Source: an uncultured Roseburia sp. (GTDB lineage: Bacteria > Bacillota > Clostridia > Lachnospirales > Lachnospiraceae). Taken from it: a stretch of DNA of 17,748 nt. The stretch is taken from positions 1-17,748 of the forward strand of contig CAMTDY010000041.1 in assembly GCA_947070915.1 (NCBI GenBank), in the 5' to 3' direction. The notes below the pieces were generated by a model. It saw nothing but the letters and a program-made list of their open reading frames with translations, was not told the DNA's origin and did not search any database. Positions 1 through 7,372 of the stretch are shown piece after piece. Each line of letters starts with the position of its first letter. The stretch's first letter is position 1. The translations under genes and the position numbers were made by a program.

Positions 1-46
1 AGATGTAGCTCCGTCTCGTGGGCTCGGAGATGTGTATAAGAGACAG
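1..46 (+). other. Nextera library adapter left on the contig end
   Basis: Bases 13-46 match the Illumina Nextera transposase read-2 adapter, ending in the 19-base mosaic end (AGATGTGTATAAGAGACAG, 28-46). Bases 1-4 (AGAT) fit the end of the P7 primer and bases 5-12 (GTAGCTCC) sit exactly where the 8-base i7 index belongs. I recall this as the Nextera XT index N718, from memory. The segment is a library artefact, not genome, so genomic sequence starts at about base 47. Any reading frame starting in it, such as one at base 18, is false. Confidence 0.97.
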
Positions 47-111
47 ATATTACGTAATCTGTTTGAATATTAAGAAAAAAATCAGACGGTTACAAAAAGC
101 AGGAGATACTC

Positions 112-603
112 ATGAATTCAAAAAAAGCATTCAAGATTATTATACCATTTGTTTTTGCAGTTGCATTAAGCGTATTGCTTATGGGGACAACAGCAGAGGC
201 AGCGAAGAAACCTTATACGGACAAAGATTTAAAGTATATGGCAGCGATCATTTACTGTGAGGCGGGCAACCAGTCTTACGCAGGAAAAGTAGCAGTGGGA
301 TGTGTGGTTATGAACCGGGTGAAATCTTCAAGGTTCCCGAATACGGTGCTGCGGGTGATCAAGCAGAAGGGACAGTTCAGTCCGGTGCGCCAGGGTAAGT
401 TTTCCAGAGAGGTCCGCAATGTAAATAGAGGAAAATACTCTTACGGTGCAAGAAGAAGCTGCATGAAAGCAGCACAGGAGGTACTGGAAGGTCAGAGAAA
501 TGTGACTTATAAAGGAAGAAAACTCAGCATGAGAAGATATCATTTCTTCAGTGGAAGATTATCCCGTCCGAAACTCCGGATCGGAGGCCATCAGTTCAAA
601 TAA
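112..603 (+). CDS. Secreted SleB-type cell wall hydrolase
   Basis: A 163-residue exported peptidoglycan hydrolase of the SleB/CwlJ catalytic family (Hydrolase_2), which cleaves the glycan strands of spore cortex or vegetative wall. Residues 1-30 are a signal peptide: basic start (NSKK), a hydrophobic core and a likely cut near AEA. The family core follows: IIYCEAGNQ with the presumed catalytic Glu50, VVMNRV near 65-70, and QFSP at 88-91. The end (GGHQFK) matches the usual family C terminus, so the gene looks complete. There is no separate peptidoglycan-binding domain, so this is a minimal single-domain form. AGGAGA lies a short distance upstream of the ATG. Whether it acts in germination or in vegetative wall turnover cannot be told from sequence. 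Only 65 genomic bases precede it, so its promoter may be lost at the contig end. Confidence 0.88.
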   Translation: MNSKKAFKIIIPFVFAVALSVLLMGTTAEAAKKPYTDKDLKYMAAIIYCEAGNQSYAGKVAVGCVVMNRVKSSRFPNTVLRVIKQKGQFSPVRQGKFSREVRNVNRGKYSYGARRSCMKAAQEVLEGQRNVTYKGRKLSMRRYHFFSGRLSRPKLRIGGHQFK

Positions 604-628
604 TAAGGGTATACATTTGATAAGAAAA

Positions 629-680
629 AAGGGCAGCCGTCTTTGCACAAGTTCGCTTGCAGGCAGAGGCAGCTGCCTTT
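629..680 (+). terminator. Imperfect hairpin, possible terminator of the hydrolase gene
   Basis: The 9-bp stem AAGGGCAGC (629-637) pairs with GCTGCCTTT (672-680), with one G-U pair. An inner CAAG-TTCG-CTTG tetraloop hairpin lies at 648-659. The T-tract is only three bases before TATAAAA, so this would be a weak intrinsic terminator. Between 681 and 784 I see only another short dyad (716-738) and no gene. Confidence 0.4.
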
Positions 681-784
681 ATAAAATGACTGGAGGGAAA
701 GCCATTCATAGACCGGGACGTGTATTCCGGCACGGTCCAGGAGTGGAAAGAGAAAATGTGTCTTCCGATCCTTGATTTTACGGA

Positions 785-813
785 TTGAAATCTCCCTCTG
801 TATGTGGTATCAT
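785..813 (+). promoter_or_regulatory. Extended -10 promoter of glnS
   Basis: TTGAAA (785-790), a 17-base spacer and TATCAT (808-813), with TG one base upstream of the -10 (805-806), make a good SigA-type promoter. Transcription would start near 820, leaving a leader of about 30 bases before the ATG at 850. No T-box leader can fit in that space. Confidence 0.7.
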
Positions 814-849
814 ATACAATATATGTGTATTAAGGAGGCTTTTTCAGCG

Positions 850-2526
850 ATGGCAGAACAGAAAGAGGAAGAGATTATTTCTAAAAATTTTATTGAACAA
901 GAGATCGAAAAGGATCTGGAAGCAGGTATTTACAAAGATATTATGACGAGATTTCCGCCGGAGCCAAATGGATACTTACATATTGGACATGCCAAATCCA
1001 TAATTTTAAATCAAGGGCTGGCGAAGAAATACGGAGGAACATTTAATCTGAGGTTTGACGATACGAATCCCCAGAAAGAAGAGGAAGAATTTGTACATTC
1101 GATTCTTGAAGACGTGAAGTGGATCTGTGGGGGAGAAACTCCCCCGGTATATTTTGCTTCGGATTATTTTGATAAAATGTTTGAGTGTGCCGTGAAGCTG
1201 ATCAAGAAAGGAAAGGCCTATGTGTGCGATCTGACGCCGGATCAGATCCGGGAGTACCGCGGAACCTTGACAGAGCCGGGAAAGAACAGTCCCTACCGGG
1301 AGCGTTCCATAGAGGAGAATCTGGATCTGTTCATGAGGATGAAAAACGGGGAGTACAAGGACGGGGAAAGGGTTCTCCGGGCGAAAATAGATATGTCATC
1401 GCCGAATATGAATATGCGTGATCCGATCCTTTACCGGGTGGCTCATGTCAGCCATCACAACACCGGAGATCAGTGGTGTATCTATCCGATGTATGATTTT
1501 GCACATCCCATCGAGGATGCGGTGGAGGGCATCAGCCACTCGATCTGTACGCTGGAATTTGAGGACCATAGATCCCTTTATGACTGGGTTGTGCGGGAAT
1601 GTGAGTTTGAGGTGCCGCCGAGACAGATCGAGTTTGCGAAAATGTACCTGACCAACGTGATCACCGGGAAACGGTATATTAAAAAACTGGTGGAGGATGG
1701 GACCGTGGACGGTTGGGATGATCCCCGTCTCGTATCCATAACAGCGTTGCGGCGCCGGGGATTTACAGCTTCTTCTATCCGTAAGTTTATGGAGCTTGCC
1801 GGGGTGTCCAAGAGCAACAGTTCCGTTGATTATGCGATGCTGGAGTACTGTATCCGTGAGGATCTGAAAATGACGCAGCCCCGGATGATGGCGGTTCTTG
1901 ATCCGGTGAAACTTGTGATCACCAATTATCCGGAAGGGCAGGTAGAATATCTGGATGTACCGAATAATCAGGAAAATCCGGAGATGGGCACGAGAAAGGT
2001 GCCTTTTGCGAGAGAACTCTACATTGAGAGGGAAGATTTTATGATCGAGCCTCCGAGAAAATATTTCCGGCTGTTTCCAGGAAATGAAGTCCGGCTGATG
2101 AGTGCTTACTTTGTAAAATGTGAGGATTATGTCACCGACGAGAACGGCAATGTGACTGAGGTGCACTGTACTTATGATCCAGAGACGAAGAGCGGTCTGG
2201 GCTTTACTGGCAGAAAGGTGAAGGGAACGATCCACTGGGTTGCCGCACCGACAGCAGGCACAGCGGAGATACGCCTGTATGAAAATCTTGTGGATGAAGA
2301 AAAGGGTGTTTATAACGAAGATGGGTCAGTAAATATCAATCCTGATTCATTAAAGATCTTAAAGGAATGTTATGTGGAGCCGGCGCTGCTGGATGTGGAG
2401 CCGGGAGATAAATTCCAGTTTATGAGAAATGGCTATTTCAATGTGGACTCCAAGGACACGACAGCAGAACATAAAGTATTTAACCGTATTGTTTCGCTTA
2501 AGAGTTCTTACCGTCCCGGGAAATAG
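850..2526 (+). CDS. glnS: Glutaminyl-tRNA synthetase
   Basis: A class I aminoacyl-tRNA synthetase that charges tRNA-Gln with glutamine in the cytoplasm. It has 558 residues, about the usual length. Its signatures are PPEPNGYLHIGHAKS with the HIGH motif at 44-47, RFDDTNP at 68-74, GDQWCIYPMYDFAHP near 206-220, and WDDPR at 289-293. The KMSKS-equivalent region reads ITGKRYIKKL (271-280) instead of the E. coli MSKRKL form, but keeps a Lys-Arg pair. The C-terminal half is the anticodon-binding beta-barrel region. The ATG at 850 is chosen because AAGGAGG lies about 12 bases upstream and the homologous N terminus begins there. The frame stays open back to 772, but those 26 residues overlap the promoter and look uncoded. 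I see no strong terminator behind the gene. Confidence 0.97.
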   Translation: MAEQKEEEIISKNFIEQEIEKDLEAGIYKDIMTRFPPEPNGYLHIGHAKSIILNQGLAKKYGGTFNLRFDDTNPQKEEEEFVHSILEDVKWICGGETPPVYFASDYFDKMFECAVKLIKKGKAYVCDLTPDQIREYRGTLTEPGKNSPYRERSIEENLDLFMRMKNGEYKDGERVLRAKIDMSSPNMNMRDPILYRVAHVSHHNTGDQWCIYPMYDFAHPIEDAVEGISHSICTLEFEDHRSLYDWVVRECEFEVPPRQIEFAKMYLTNVITGKRYIKKLVEDGTVDGWDDPRLVSITALRRRGFTASSIRKFMELAGVSKSNSSVDYAMLEYCIREDLKMTQPRMMAVLDPVKLVITNYPEGQVEYLDVPNNQENPEMGTRKVPFARELYIEREDFMIEPPRKYFRLFPGNEVRLMSAYFVKCEDYVTDENGNVTEVHCTYDPETKSGLGFTGRKVKGTIHWVAAPTAGTAEIRLYENLVDEEKGVYNEDGSVNINPDSLKILKECYVEPALLDVEPGDKFQFMRNGYFNVDSKDTTAEHKVFNRIVSLKSSYRPGK

Positions 2527-2580
2527 TTTGACAGTTAAGTAATGCGGATAAAACATGAACTATGCAGATATTGTGACGGG

Positions 2581-2622
2581 GCGCTGCCTGCACAAGCATT
2601 GCGTATATTAAAAATGCAGCGC
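2581..2622 (+). repeat. 7-bp inverted repeat ahead of the DUF2225 gene
   Basis: GCGCTGC (2581-2587) and GCAGCGC (2616-2622) are perfect complements around a 28-base AT-rich loop. The right arm ends 7 bases before the ribosome site of the next gene, so a folded leader could affect its translation. There is no T-tract, so it is not a standard terminator. A TTGACA at 2528-2533 upstream lacks a convincing -10 (AAACAT at 17 bases), so the promoter is uncertain. Confidence 0.4.
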
Positions 2623-2638
2623 AGAAATGAGGGTAAGT

Positions 2639-3481
2639 ATGAGTAATTTATTTGCTGGTCTGGAGAGTCTGGGACTGAATATCAAAAAAGATATTGAAGT
2701 GTATGACGAGGATAAAAAGGAGACAAATAGCGGGCAGGAACACGAAAATAAGCCGAAGGAGATGGCAGAGGAGGATCTGCTCTTTGATAAATCCTATACC
2801 TGTCCGGTGTGCGATTCTGAATTTAAATGTAAGATGGTGCGTACAGGAAAGGCAAAGCTGGTGTCGGCGGATACGGATCTGCGGCCCAAATATCAGGGCA
2901 TCGATCCCTTGAAGTACGATGCGATCCTGTGCCCCAAATGCGGGTATGCTTCTCTGAACCGATATTTTAACTTTGTGATGTCTTCCCAGTCAAAAATGAT
3001 TAAGGAACAGATTTCACAGAATTTCAAATATGAATCAGAAGAAGATAAGATCTACTCCTATGATGAGGCGATCATGAGATACAAAATGGCGCTCTTGAAC
3101 ACAGTAGTAAAGAAAGGTAAGACCAGTGAGCGCGCTTATACCTGCCTGAAACTGGCATGGCTGTTCCGTGGTAAGCGGGAAGAAGCTTTGAAAAATGGTG
3201 CGTCAAAAGAGGATGTGGCAGAGGATTTAAAAGAAGAGATCCAGTTTTTGGAGAGTGCCCATGAGGGGTTTGAGGCGGCTTTTTCCAAAGAAGCCTTTCC
3301 GATGTGCGGCATGGACCAGTATACGGTGATGTATATGGTTGCAGAGCTTGCCAGACGTATCGGCAACAACGAAGAGGCAAAGCGCTGGGTGTCCAAAGTT
3401 CTGGTGGCGAGGGATGCCAACAAGCGGATCAAAGATAAAGCGCTTGCCCTGAAGGAACTGCTTCAGGACGCGGATGAATAA
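2639..3481 (+). CDS. DUF2225 family protein with two CxxC metal-site pairs
   Basis: A 280-residue soluble protein that I place in the DUF2225 family of Firmicutes; no biochemical role is established to my knowledge. The N-terminal part carries CPVC (Cys55/58) and CPKCGYA (Cys98/101), about 40 residues apart, a layout that would hold one structural zinc. The remainder is charged and helical, with tetratricopeptide-like spacing (YSYDEAIMRYKMAL, AYTCLKLAWLFRG, YMVAELARRIGNNEEAKRW). The ATG at 2639 is preferred over the in-frame ATG at 2627 because GAGGG lies 5 bases before it, whereas 2627 has no ribosome site. The exporter gene follows after 23 bases, so the two are probably co-transcribed. Linkage to a metal exporter and the Cys pairs hint at metal binding, but this is inference. 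Confidence 0.8.
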   Translation: MSNLFAGLESLGLNIKKDIEVYDEDKKETNSGQEHENKPKEMAEEDLLFDKSYTCPVCDSEFKCKMVRTGKAKLVSADTDLRPKYQGIDPLKYDAILCPKCGYASLNRYFNFVMSSQSKMIKEQISQNFKYESEEDKIYSYDEAIMRYKMALLNTVVKKGKTSERAYTCLKLAWLFRGKREEALKNGASKEDVAEDLKEEIQFLESAHEGFEAAFSKEAFPMCGMDQYTVMYMVAELARRIGNNEEAKRWVSKVLVARDANKRIKDKALALKELLQDADE

Positions 3482-3504
3482 TTATAGGATGGAGAGTTTA
3501 GAAC

Positions 3505-4377
3505 ATGTCGATGGATATGCTGATGGATATTTTACTGGATGGATTGTTGGACAGTCTCAAACTGGTACCCTTTTTATTTCTGACGTATCTTACCATGGAA
3601 TATCTGGAGCATAAGACCAGCACGAAGACCCGGGCCGTTGTTCGGAGAGCGGGAAAGCTGGGGCCGCTGGCGGGCAGCATTGCGGGGGTTTTTCCTCAAT
3701 GTGGATTTTCCGCTGCAGCCTCTAATCTGTATGCAGGCGGTGTGATCACCACAGGGACGTTGATTGCGGTCTTTTTGTCCACCTCAGACGAAATGCTTCC
3801 GATCTTTATCTCGGAATCCGTGTCTGTCCGGGTCATTGCACTTGTTCTCGGAATCAAGCTGGTGCTGGGGATGATCACGGGGTTTCTCGTGGATTTTATA
3901 TTCCGTTTCCGTCCCTCACCGATCCGGTATAAGGAGATCCACAGTATGTGTGAGAGTGAACACTGTGGCTGTGAAGAAGGGATTTTTCCCTCGGCGCTGA
4001 AGCATACTGTGAAGATCTTTCTTTTTGTGTTTTTGTTCTCCATTGTGCTTGGGTTTCTGATCCAGCTGGGGGGAGAGGAGCGGCTGGCACGGTTTCTGTC
4101 AGGTTATCCGGTTCTGGGGCCGCTTCTGGCTGGGATCGTAGGACTGATCCCAAACTGTGCCTCATCGGTTGTGATCACACAGCTGTTTTTGGGACATATG
4201 ATCAGTTTTGGTACGATGATGTCAGGGCTTCTGGTAGGAGCCGGCGTGGGACTGCTTATTCTATTCCGGGCAAATAAAAGATGGAAAGAAAATCTTTCCA
4301 TCTTATGTATCCTTTATGTATCCGGCGTAGCCTGGGGGACAGTGCTGGATATTATATGGAAACTTTATTTGTCATAA
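3505..4377 (+). CDS. ArsP_2-type heavy-metal exporter, multi-pass membrane protein
   Basis: A 290-residue integral membrane protein resembling the family annotated as putative 10TM heavy-metal exporter / arsenic efflux / putative manganese transporter (ArsP_2). Its two halves are related: AGVFPQCGFSAAASNL (60-75) in the first mirrors VGLIPNCASSVVITQL (212-227) in the second, each followed by a glycine-rich helix. This fits an inverted or tandem duplicated transporter fold with P-Q/N-C motifs in the pore. A central loop, CESEHCGCEEG (149-159), is rich in Cys, His and Glu and is a likely metal-sensing or chelating segment. GGAG lies about 10 bases before the ATG, a rather long spacing; further in-frame ATGs at 3511 and 3517 are possible starts. 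The last 13 bases overlap the convergent DUF6062 gene. The true ion cannot be told from sequence. Confidence 0.82.
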   Translation: MSMDMLMDILLDGLLDSLKLVPFLFLTYLTMEYLEHKTSTKTRAVVRRAGKLGPLAGSIAGVFPQCGFSAAASNLYAGGVITTGTLIAVFLSTSDEMLPIFISESVSVRVIALVLGIKLVLGMITGFLVDFIFRFRPSPIRYKEIHSMCESEHCGCEEGIFPSALKHTVKIFLFVFLFSIVLGFLIQLGGEERLARFLSGYPVLGPLLAGIVGLIPNCASSVVITQLFLGHMISFGTMMSGLLVGAGVGLLILFRANKRWKENLSILCILYVSGVAWGTVLDIIWKLYLS

Positions 4378-5105
4378 CCAGGCGTGGCATCGCCGTGATA
4401 GATGCCATTGCATTTGACCATGGCCCGGGGAAGGGCGTCCTTTGATGTCTTCCAGGGGGCGTCCACATTCCGGTAATCAAATTTATCGATAAACCATGAG
4501 ACCTCTTCCTCCATCCTTTTCAGGTTGGTGAGGAAGACCTGGTCAAGATCCCTGGTAAAAGTGTCCAGAGTGTTTCCGTGGAGATATTTCGGGGCTGTCT
4601 CGTACAGCATTCCATAGTGCTCCAGGCAGAAGCCTCTGGATTTTTTGAATTTTCCCTGAAATGCCGGATCGTTTTCATAAAGATAGAAGATCGTGGCGAT
4701 ATAGCGTTCGTAGGTGTGATGGATCCGGTCGCAGATATAACAGGAGCGATGGATCATTTCTGTATAGTTGTAAACAGGTGTTTCTTCTTTTTTGGAAAAA
4801 AATCCGCCGGAACGTTTTCTTCCTTTCTTCTGTAATAACTCAATGTTTTCTATCATATTCTTCATATGAGTGTCAAGGATCAGGGCCAGCCCCAGACGGT
4901 TTTCAAAATCATACATCATCTGCATATGGTGGGCGCAGAAGCCGATCTTATCGGTGGTGAGGCGGATATCGTCTTCCATATAGCTGGGTCCCATGGCAAA
5001 GGCGACACCGTCGTCATCCAGGGATTTTCTTATGGCACATACAGGACATTCGCAGTCCTTGTCAAAAATATCGTTTACCGGAATGGTATAAAGCTGTTCT
5101 TTCAT
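4365..5105 (-). CDS. DUF6062 family protein with duplicated CxxC...GFCxxH modules
   Basis: A 246-residue soluble protein without signal peptide or membrane segment, which I assign to DUF6062, a clostridial family of unknown function. It has two copies of one motif set: CPVC (Cys20/23) with GFCAHH (Cys57, His60), then CYIC (Cys122/125) with GFCLEH (Cys160, His163). Each set has three Cys and one His, as expected for two zinc sites in a duplicated fold. A basic insert (KKGRKRSGGFFSKKEE, 93-108) separates the halves. A GAGG-type ribosome site precedes the ATG. The gene has its own promoter at 5141-5169, diverging from groESL, and its 3' end overlaps the exporter by 13 bases tail to tail. Confidence 0.78.
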   Translation of the reverse strand: MKEQLYTIPVNDIFDKDCECPVCAIRKSLDDDGVAFAMGPSYMEDDIRLTTDKIGFCAHHMQMMYDFENRLGLALILDTHMKNMIENIELLQKKGRKRSGGFFSKKEETPVYNYTEMIHRSCYICDRIHHTYERYIATIFYLYENDPAFQGKFKKSRGFCLEHYGMLYETAPKYLHGNTLDTFTRDLDQVFLTNLKRMEEEVSWFIDKFDYRNVDAPWKTSKDALPRAMVKCNGIYHGDATPGYDK

Positions 5106-5140
5106 AGCGACCTCTTTTCTTAATATTTAATCTGAGTTCC

Positions 5141-5169
5141 ATCATACCATATTTTATGAAAAAAAGCAA
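5141..5169 (-). promoter_or_regulatory. Promoter of the DUF6062 gene
   Basis: Read on the minus strand, TTGCTT (5169-5164), a 17-base spacer and TATGAT (5146-5141), with TGG directly before the -10, form an extended -10 SigA promoter. The start point would lie near 5134, giving a leader of about 30 bases. Confidence 0.65.
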
Positions 5170-5247
5170 AAAAGTGAGAAAACGAGAGTAATATAAAGAA
5201 AATATTATTTTAACGGAAAAATAGTAAAAAATACAAGACACTTCGAT

Positions 5248-5276
5248 TTGCAAAACAAAGGATAAGTGACTATTAT
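5248..5276 (+). promoter_or_regulatory. SigA promoter of the groESL operon
   Basis: TTGCAA (5248-5253), a 17-base spacer and TATTAT (5271-5276) match the vegetative promoter closely. The start point near 5283 lies just before the CIRCE element, the classical layout for HrcA-repressed chaperonin genes. Confidence 0.8.
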
Positions 5277-5287
5277 TAGATTAATCG

Positions 5288-5314
5288 CTAGCACTCAACC
5301 AGAGAGAGTGCTAA
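5288..5314 (+). promoter_or_regulatory. CIRCE operator (HrcA binding site)
   Basis: CTAGCACTC (5288-5296), nine bases, then GAGTGCTAA (5306-5314). This is the CIRCE consensus TTAGCACTC-N9-GAGTGCTAA with one changed base at the first position. HrcA binds it and represses chaperonin transcription until heat or misfolded protein draws GroEL away. hrcA itself is not in the window. Confidence 0.96.
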
Positions 5315-5348
5315 CAAAATATGAATAGAATGATTGGAGGAAATAGAA

Positions 5349-5636
5349 ATGAAATTAATACCTTTAGGTGACAGAGTTGTATTACAGCAGTTAGATGCAG
5401 AAGAGACGACGAAATCTGGTATTGTACTTCCGGGCCAGGCGCAGGAAAAACCACAGCAGGCAGAAGTGATCGCAGTTGGTCCTGGCGGGATGGTAGATGG
5501 AAAAGAAGTAAAAATGGAAGTTAAGGTCGGAGATAAAGTTATTTATTCAAAATATGCGGGAACCGATGTAAAACTGGAAGACCAGGAATATGTAGTTGTA
5601 CGCCAGAACGATATCGTGGCAGTAGTAGAAGAGTAA
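5349..5636 (+). CDS. groES: Co-chaperonin GroES (Cpn10)
   Basis: A 95-residue cytoplasmic co-chaperonin that forms the heptameric lid of the GroEL cage. It begins MKLIPLGDRVVLQQLD and carries the mobile-loop region TTKSGIVLP, the roof region, and the closing strand YVVVRQNDIVAVVE, all standard. The ATG at 5349 has GGAGG at 5336-5340; an in-frame TTG at 5334 would be part of the ribosome site and is rejected. It lies directly behind the CIRCE operator and 45 bases before groEL, forming the usual two-gene HrcA-regulated operon. Confidence 0.98.
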   Translation: MKLIPLGDRVVLQQLDAEETTKSGIVLPGQAQEKPQQAEVIAVGPGGMVDGKEVKMEVKVGDKVIYSKYAGTDVKLEDQEYVVVRQNDIVAVVEE

Positions 5637-5681
5637 TCAGACCATTTTCAATGAATAAATTAGTTTAGGAGGCATTTTATC

Positions 5682-7307
5682 ATGGCAAAAGAAATCAAAT
5701 TTGGAGTAGAAGCCAGATCCGCACTGGAGACTGGAGTAAACAAACTGGCAGATACCGTACGTGTAACACTGGGACCAAAGGGACGCAACGTCGTTCTCGA
5801 TAAATCTTTTGGCGCACCGCTGATCACCAACGATGGTGTTACCATTGCCAAAGAAATCGAGTTAGAGGATGCATTTGAGAATATGGGAGCCCAGCTGGTG
5901 AAGGAAGTAGCTACCAAGACAAATGATGTTGCCGGAGACGGTACAACGACAGCTACTGTTCTTGCCCAGGCGATGATCAACGAGGGAATGAAGAACCTGG
6001 CAGCAGGTGCGAATCCCATCATTCTCCGCAAGGGAATGAAAAAAGCCACAGACTGCGCAGTTGACGCTATCAAAGAGATGAGCGAGACTTTGCAGGGCAA
6101 AGAGCAGATCGCTAAAGTGGCAGCGATCTCTGCCGGGGATGACCAGGTAGGAGAGATGGTGGCAGACGCCATGGAGAAGGTTTCCAATGACGGTGTTATC
6201 ACCATCGAAGAATCCAAAACCATGAAGACAGAGCTTGACCTGGTAGAAGGTATGCAGTTTGACCGCGGTTATCTTTCTGCTTACATGGCTACGGATATGG
6301 ATAAAATGGAAGCAAATCTTGAGAATCCATATATTCTCATTACAGATAAGAAGATTTCCAATATTCAGGAAATTCTTCCGCTGCTGGAGCAGGTGGTGCA
6401 GTCCAGCGCCAAACTTCTGATTATTGCTGAGGATGTTGAAGGCGAGGCGCTTAGCACTCTGGTACTGAACAAACTTCGCGGTACGTTCCAGGTCGTAGCA
6501 GTGAAAGCTCCAGGCTATGGCGACAGAAGAAAAGAAATGCTCAAAGATATTGCCATCCTGACCGGTGGTGAGGTGATCACAGAGGAGCTCGGCCTTGACC
6601 TCAAAGATACTACCATGGACCAGCTGGGACGTGCAAAATCCGTAAAGGTTCAGAAAGAAAATACCATTATCGTAGACGGCGAGGGTGATAAGGCAGAGAT
6701 CGATGCCCGGGTATCCCAGATCCGCACCCAGATCGAAGAGACAACATCTGACTTTGATCGAGAGAAGCTGCAGGAAAGACTTGCCAAACTGGCAGGCGGT
6801 GTCGCAGTGATCCGTGTCGGCGCAGCGACAGAGACCGAGATGCAGGAGGCAAAACTCCGCATGGAGGACGCTCTGGCCGCAACGAGAGCTGCTGTAGAAG
6901 AGGGAATTATTGCTGGTGGTGGATCTGCTTACATTCACGCTTCCAAGAAGGTAGAAAAACTGGCTTCCGATATGGAAGGCGACGAGAAGACTGGCGCCAA
7001 CATCATCTTGAAAGCACTGGAATCCCCGCTTCGCAGAATCGCAGAAAATGCAGGACTGGAAGGTTCTGTGATCATAGATAAAGTAAAGGCAGGGGAGCCG
7101 GGACTCGGATTCAATGCTTTAACAGAGCAGTATGTAAATATGGTGGAAAATGGAATTCTTGATCCTGCCAAAGTGACGAGAAGTGCACTGCAGAACGCTA
7201 CCAGCGTAGCTTCTACACTGCTGACCACAGAGTCTGTAGTGGCAAACATTAAAGAAGATGCACCGGCTATGCCTGCTGGCGGAGCCCCAGGCATGGGCAT
7301 GATGTAA
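5682..7307 (+). CDS. groEL: Chaperonin GroEL (Hsp60)
   Basis: A 541-residue group I chaperonin, full length. The nucleotide site is intact: LGPKGRNVVLD near 30-40 and AGDGTTTATVLA at 84-95 with the catalytic Asp86. The glycine-rich return of the equatorial domain (GIIAGGGSAYI) is present, and the protein ends in the flexible GGAPGMGMM tail typical of GroEL. AGGAGG precedes the ATG. It is co-transcribed with groES from the CIRCE promoter. The stop codon is itself part of the long hairpin at 7305-7371, so the mRNA 3' end is highly structured. A long open frame on the minus strand (5862-6938) is a shadow. Confidence 0.99.
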   Translation: MAKEIKFGVEARSALETGVNKLADTVRVTLGPKGRNVVLDKSFGAPLITNDGVTIAKEIELEDAFENMGAQLVKEVATKTNDVAGDGTTTATVLAQAMINEGMKNLAAGANPIILRKGMKKATDCAVDAIKEMSETLQGKEQIAKVAAISAGDDQVGEMVADAMEKVSNDGVITIEESKTMKTELDLVEGMQFDRGYLSAYMATDMDKMEANLENPYILITDKKISNIQEILPLLEQVVQSSAKLLIIAEDVEGEALSTLVLNKLRGTFQVVAVKAPGYGDRRKEMLKDIAILTGGEVITEELGLDLKDTTMDQLGRAKSVKVQKENTIIVDGEGDKAEIDARVSQIRTQIEETTSDFDREKLQERLAKLAGGVAVIRVGAATETEMQEAKLRMEDALAATRAAVEEGIIAGGGSAYIHASKKVEKLASDMEGDEKTGANIILKALESPLRRIAENAGLEGSVIIDKVKAGEPGLGFNALTEQYVNMVENGILDPAKVTRSALQNATSVASTLLTTESVVANIKEDAPAMPAGGAPGMGMM

Positions 7308-7371
7308 GCCACCCGCAAGGAAACCAAGCGCCTGCCCTTTGGGCAGGCATTTGGTTTCACCGGGTGGCTTA
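7305..7371 (+). terminator. Long nested hairpin beginning in the groEL stop codon
   Basis: Three stems nest. TAAGCCACCCG (7305-7315) pairs with CGGGTGGCTTA (7361-7371), AAACCAA (7321-7327) with TTGGTTT (7351-7357), and GCCTGCCC (7330-7337) with GGGCAGGC (7341-7348) around a TTT loop. The outer stem contains the groEL stop codon. No T-tract follows, so it is not a canonical intrinsic terminator. It may act as an RNA-stabilising 3' structure or a processing site. Its left edge abuts the coding sequence and its right edge abuts the tandem repeat. Confidence 0.75.
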
Positions 7372-7372
7372 G

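Noticed and set aside
772..849. An upstream start for glnS at 772
   Set aside because: It would place coding sequence over the promoter and the AAGGAGG ribosome site; homologous proteins begin near 850.
604..849. A T-box leader for glnS
   Set aside because: No AGGGTGG-type T-box sequence is present, and the promoter at 785-813 leaves only about 30 bases of leader.
5862..6938. A 358-codon open frame antisense to groEL
   Set aside because: It is a shadow of a highly conserved gene, with Cys/His/Leu-rich antisense composition and no ribosome site.
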